64,000 nt of DNA from Stieleria magnilauensis (lineage in GTDB: Bacteria; Planctomycetota; Planctomycetia; Pirellulales; Pirellulaceae): assembly GCA_007753675.1 (NCBI GenBank), contig CP036432.1:2454394-2518393 (forward strand). Reading direction: 5' to 3'. The notes beneath the pieces were generated by a model. It ran no database searches. It had not been told where the DNA came from and saw only the letters and a list, made by a program, of their open reading frames with translations. Positions 63,652 through 64,000 of this stretch are shown here, one piece after another. Each line of letters begins with the position of its first letter. Position 1 is the stretch's first letter. The position numbers and the translations under genes are program-made.

Positions 63652-64000
63652 ATGGAGCCAATGCTTGCTCGATCGTGTCAACTTTTGGTTTTGGTTGCGT
63701 GTCTGATCGGCGTCGCGAATGCGAATGCGGGGTTGGTGATCACGGAGGTGATGTACAGTCCATTGAGCGACGTCAGCAAGAGCTTTGGTGAATGGGTCGA
63801 AATCTATAACGATAGTCCCAGCAGCTCAGCCCCGATTGATCTTGCGGATTACGATCTCAATGTCGGTTCGACGACTTTTAATGACACGGTTACGCACATG
63901 GGAATCGAGTATGCGGATCTTTCGGGATTCCTTGGCGCTGGTGAGGTCGCTGTATTAATCGATGGGAATTACCCATTCTCTGGATTAGATATTGAGGACG
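63652..64000 (+). CDS. Lamin-tail-domain exported protein, N-terminal part
   Basis: The frame is open from ATG 63652 (or 63661) to the window end, giving 116 residues. A signal peptide is clear (LLVLVACLIGVANANAG), cut near residue 28. A lamin-tail domain follows: LVITEVMYSP, GEWVEIYND, IDLADYDLNVG and LGAGEVAVLI. Such domains occur in exported planctomycete proteins, often with a PEP-CTERM tail, which would lie beyond the window. The gene is incomplete, so its sorting signal cannot be checked. Confidence 0.85.
   Translation, partial: MEPMLARSCQLLVLVACLIGVANANAGLVITEVMYSPLSDVSKSFGEWVEIYNDSPSSSAPIDLADYDLNVGSTTFNDTVTHMGIEYADLSGFLGAGEVAVLIDGNYPFSGLDIED

Overview
The window looks like chromosomal DNA of a marine planctomycete of the Rhodopirellula/Pirellulaceae type. 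The evidence is a giant-protein N-terminal motif of the planctomycete LEPR-XLL kind (LEDRRVLA), a Pirellula-type heme-binding domain, an exosortase system, few Shine-Dalgarno sites, and dispersed palindromic repeats. No ribosomal or marker gene is present, so the genus is inference.

From about 45.4 kb down to 1.6 kb almost every gene lies on the minus strand and forms one very large exopolysaccharide locus. Its right end (46.9-35.0 kb) is an exosortase core: exosortase, Wzz/BY-kinase chain-length regulator, a 1667-residue TPR protein, EpsI, an initiating sugar-phosphate transferase and an exosortase-type polysaccharide deacetylase. The middle (34.3-25.9 kb) holds a PEP-CTERM-system type glycosyltransferase, a two-gene redox module (membrane beta-propeller plus di-heme cytochrome c), an O-antigen polymerase/ligase, a Wzm/Wzt ABC exporter, a sulfotransferase and an FkbM methyltransferase. 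The left part (24.0-2.2 kb) is a tightly packed glycan assembly line: GT2, GT4 and DXD-type glycosyltransferases, a GT29 sialyltransferase-like enzyme next to an arabinose-5-phosphate isomerase, a second sulfotransferase, methyltransferases, a carbamoyltransferase, a NodB-like deacetylase, a PcRGLX/YetA-like protein, a hexapeptide acyltransferase and an AsnB-type amidotransferase. An acyl carrier protein and the start of an SDR gene follow. Many junctions are ATGA or TTGA overlaps. The inferred product is a heavily modified (sulfated, methylated, carbamoylated, acylated) surface polysaccharide, possibly containing Kdo or a related sugar.

Two intact insertion sequences interrupt the locus. An IS630-family element (357-1580, two-frame transposase with an A8 slip site) lies at the end of the acyl carrier gene, and an ISAs1-family element (13162-14448, 10-bp target duplication) lies between a sulfotransferase and a glycosyltransferase gene.

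From 47.7 kb rightwards most genes are on the plus strand: an FHA-like membrane protein, a PEP-CTERM-like exported protein with a degenerate sorting motif, two giant paralogous surface proteins (about 1500 and 1997 residues) with nearly identical N-termini, a patatin-like lipase, and the start of a lamin-tail-domain protein. A minus-strand FeeM/exosortase-type acyltransferase lies among them.

Intergenic DNA carries several families of REP/REPIN-like inverted repeats. Copies have also entered coding sequence: two 33-bp units inside a glycosyltransferase and a repeat-derived tail on the acyltransferase. A 13-copy 8-bp tandem repeat is also present. I saw no rRNA, tRNA or CRISPR array.
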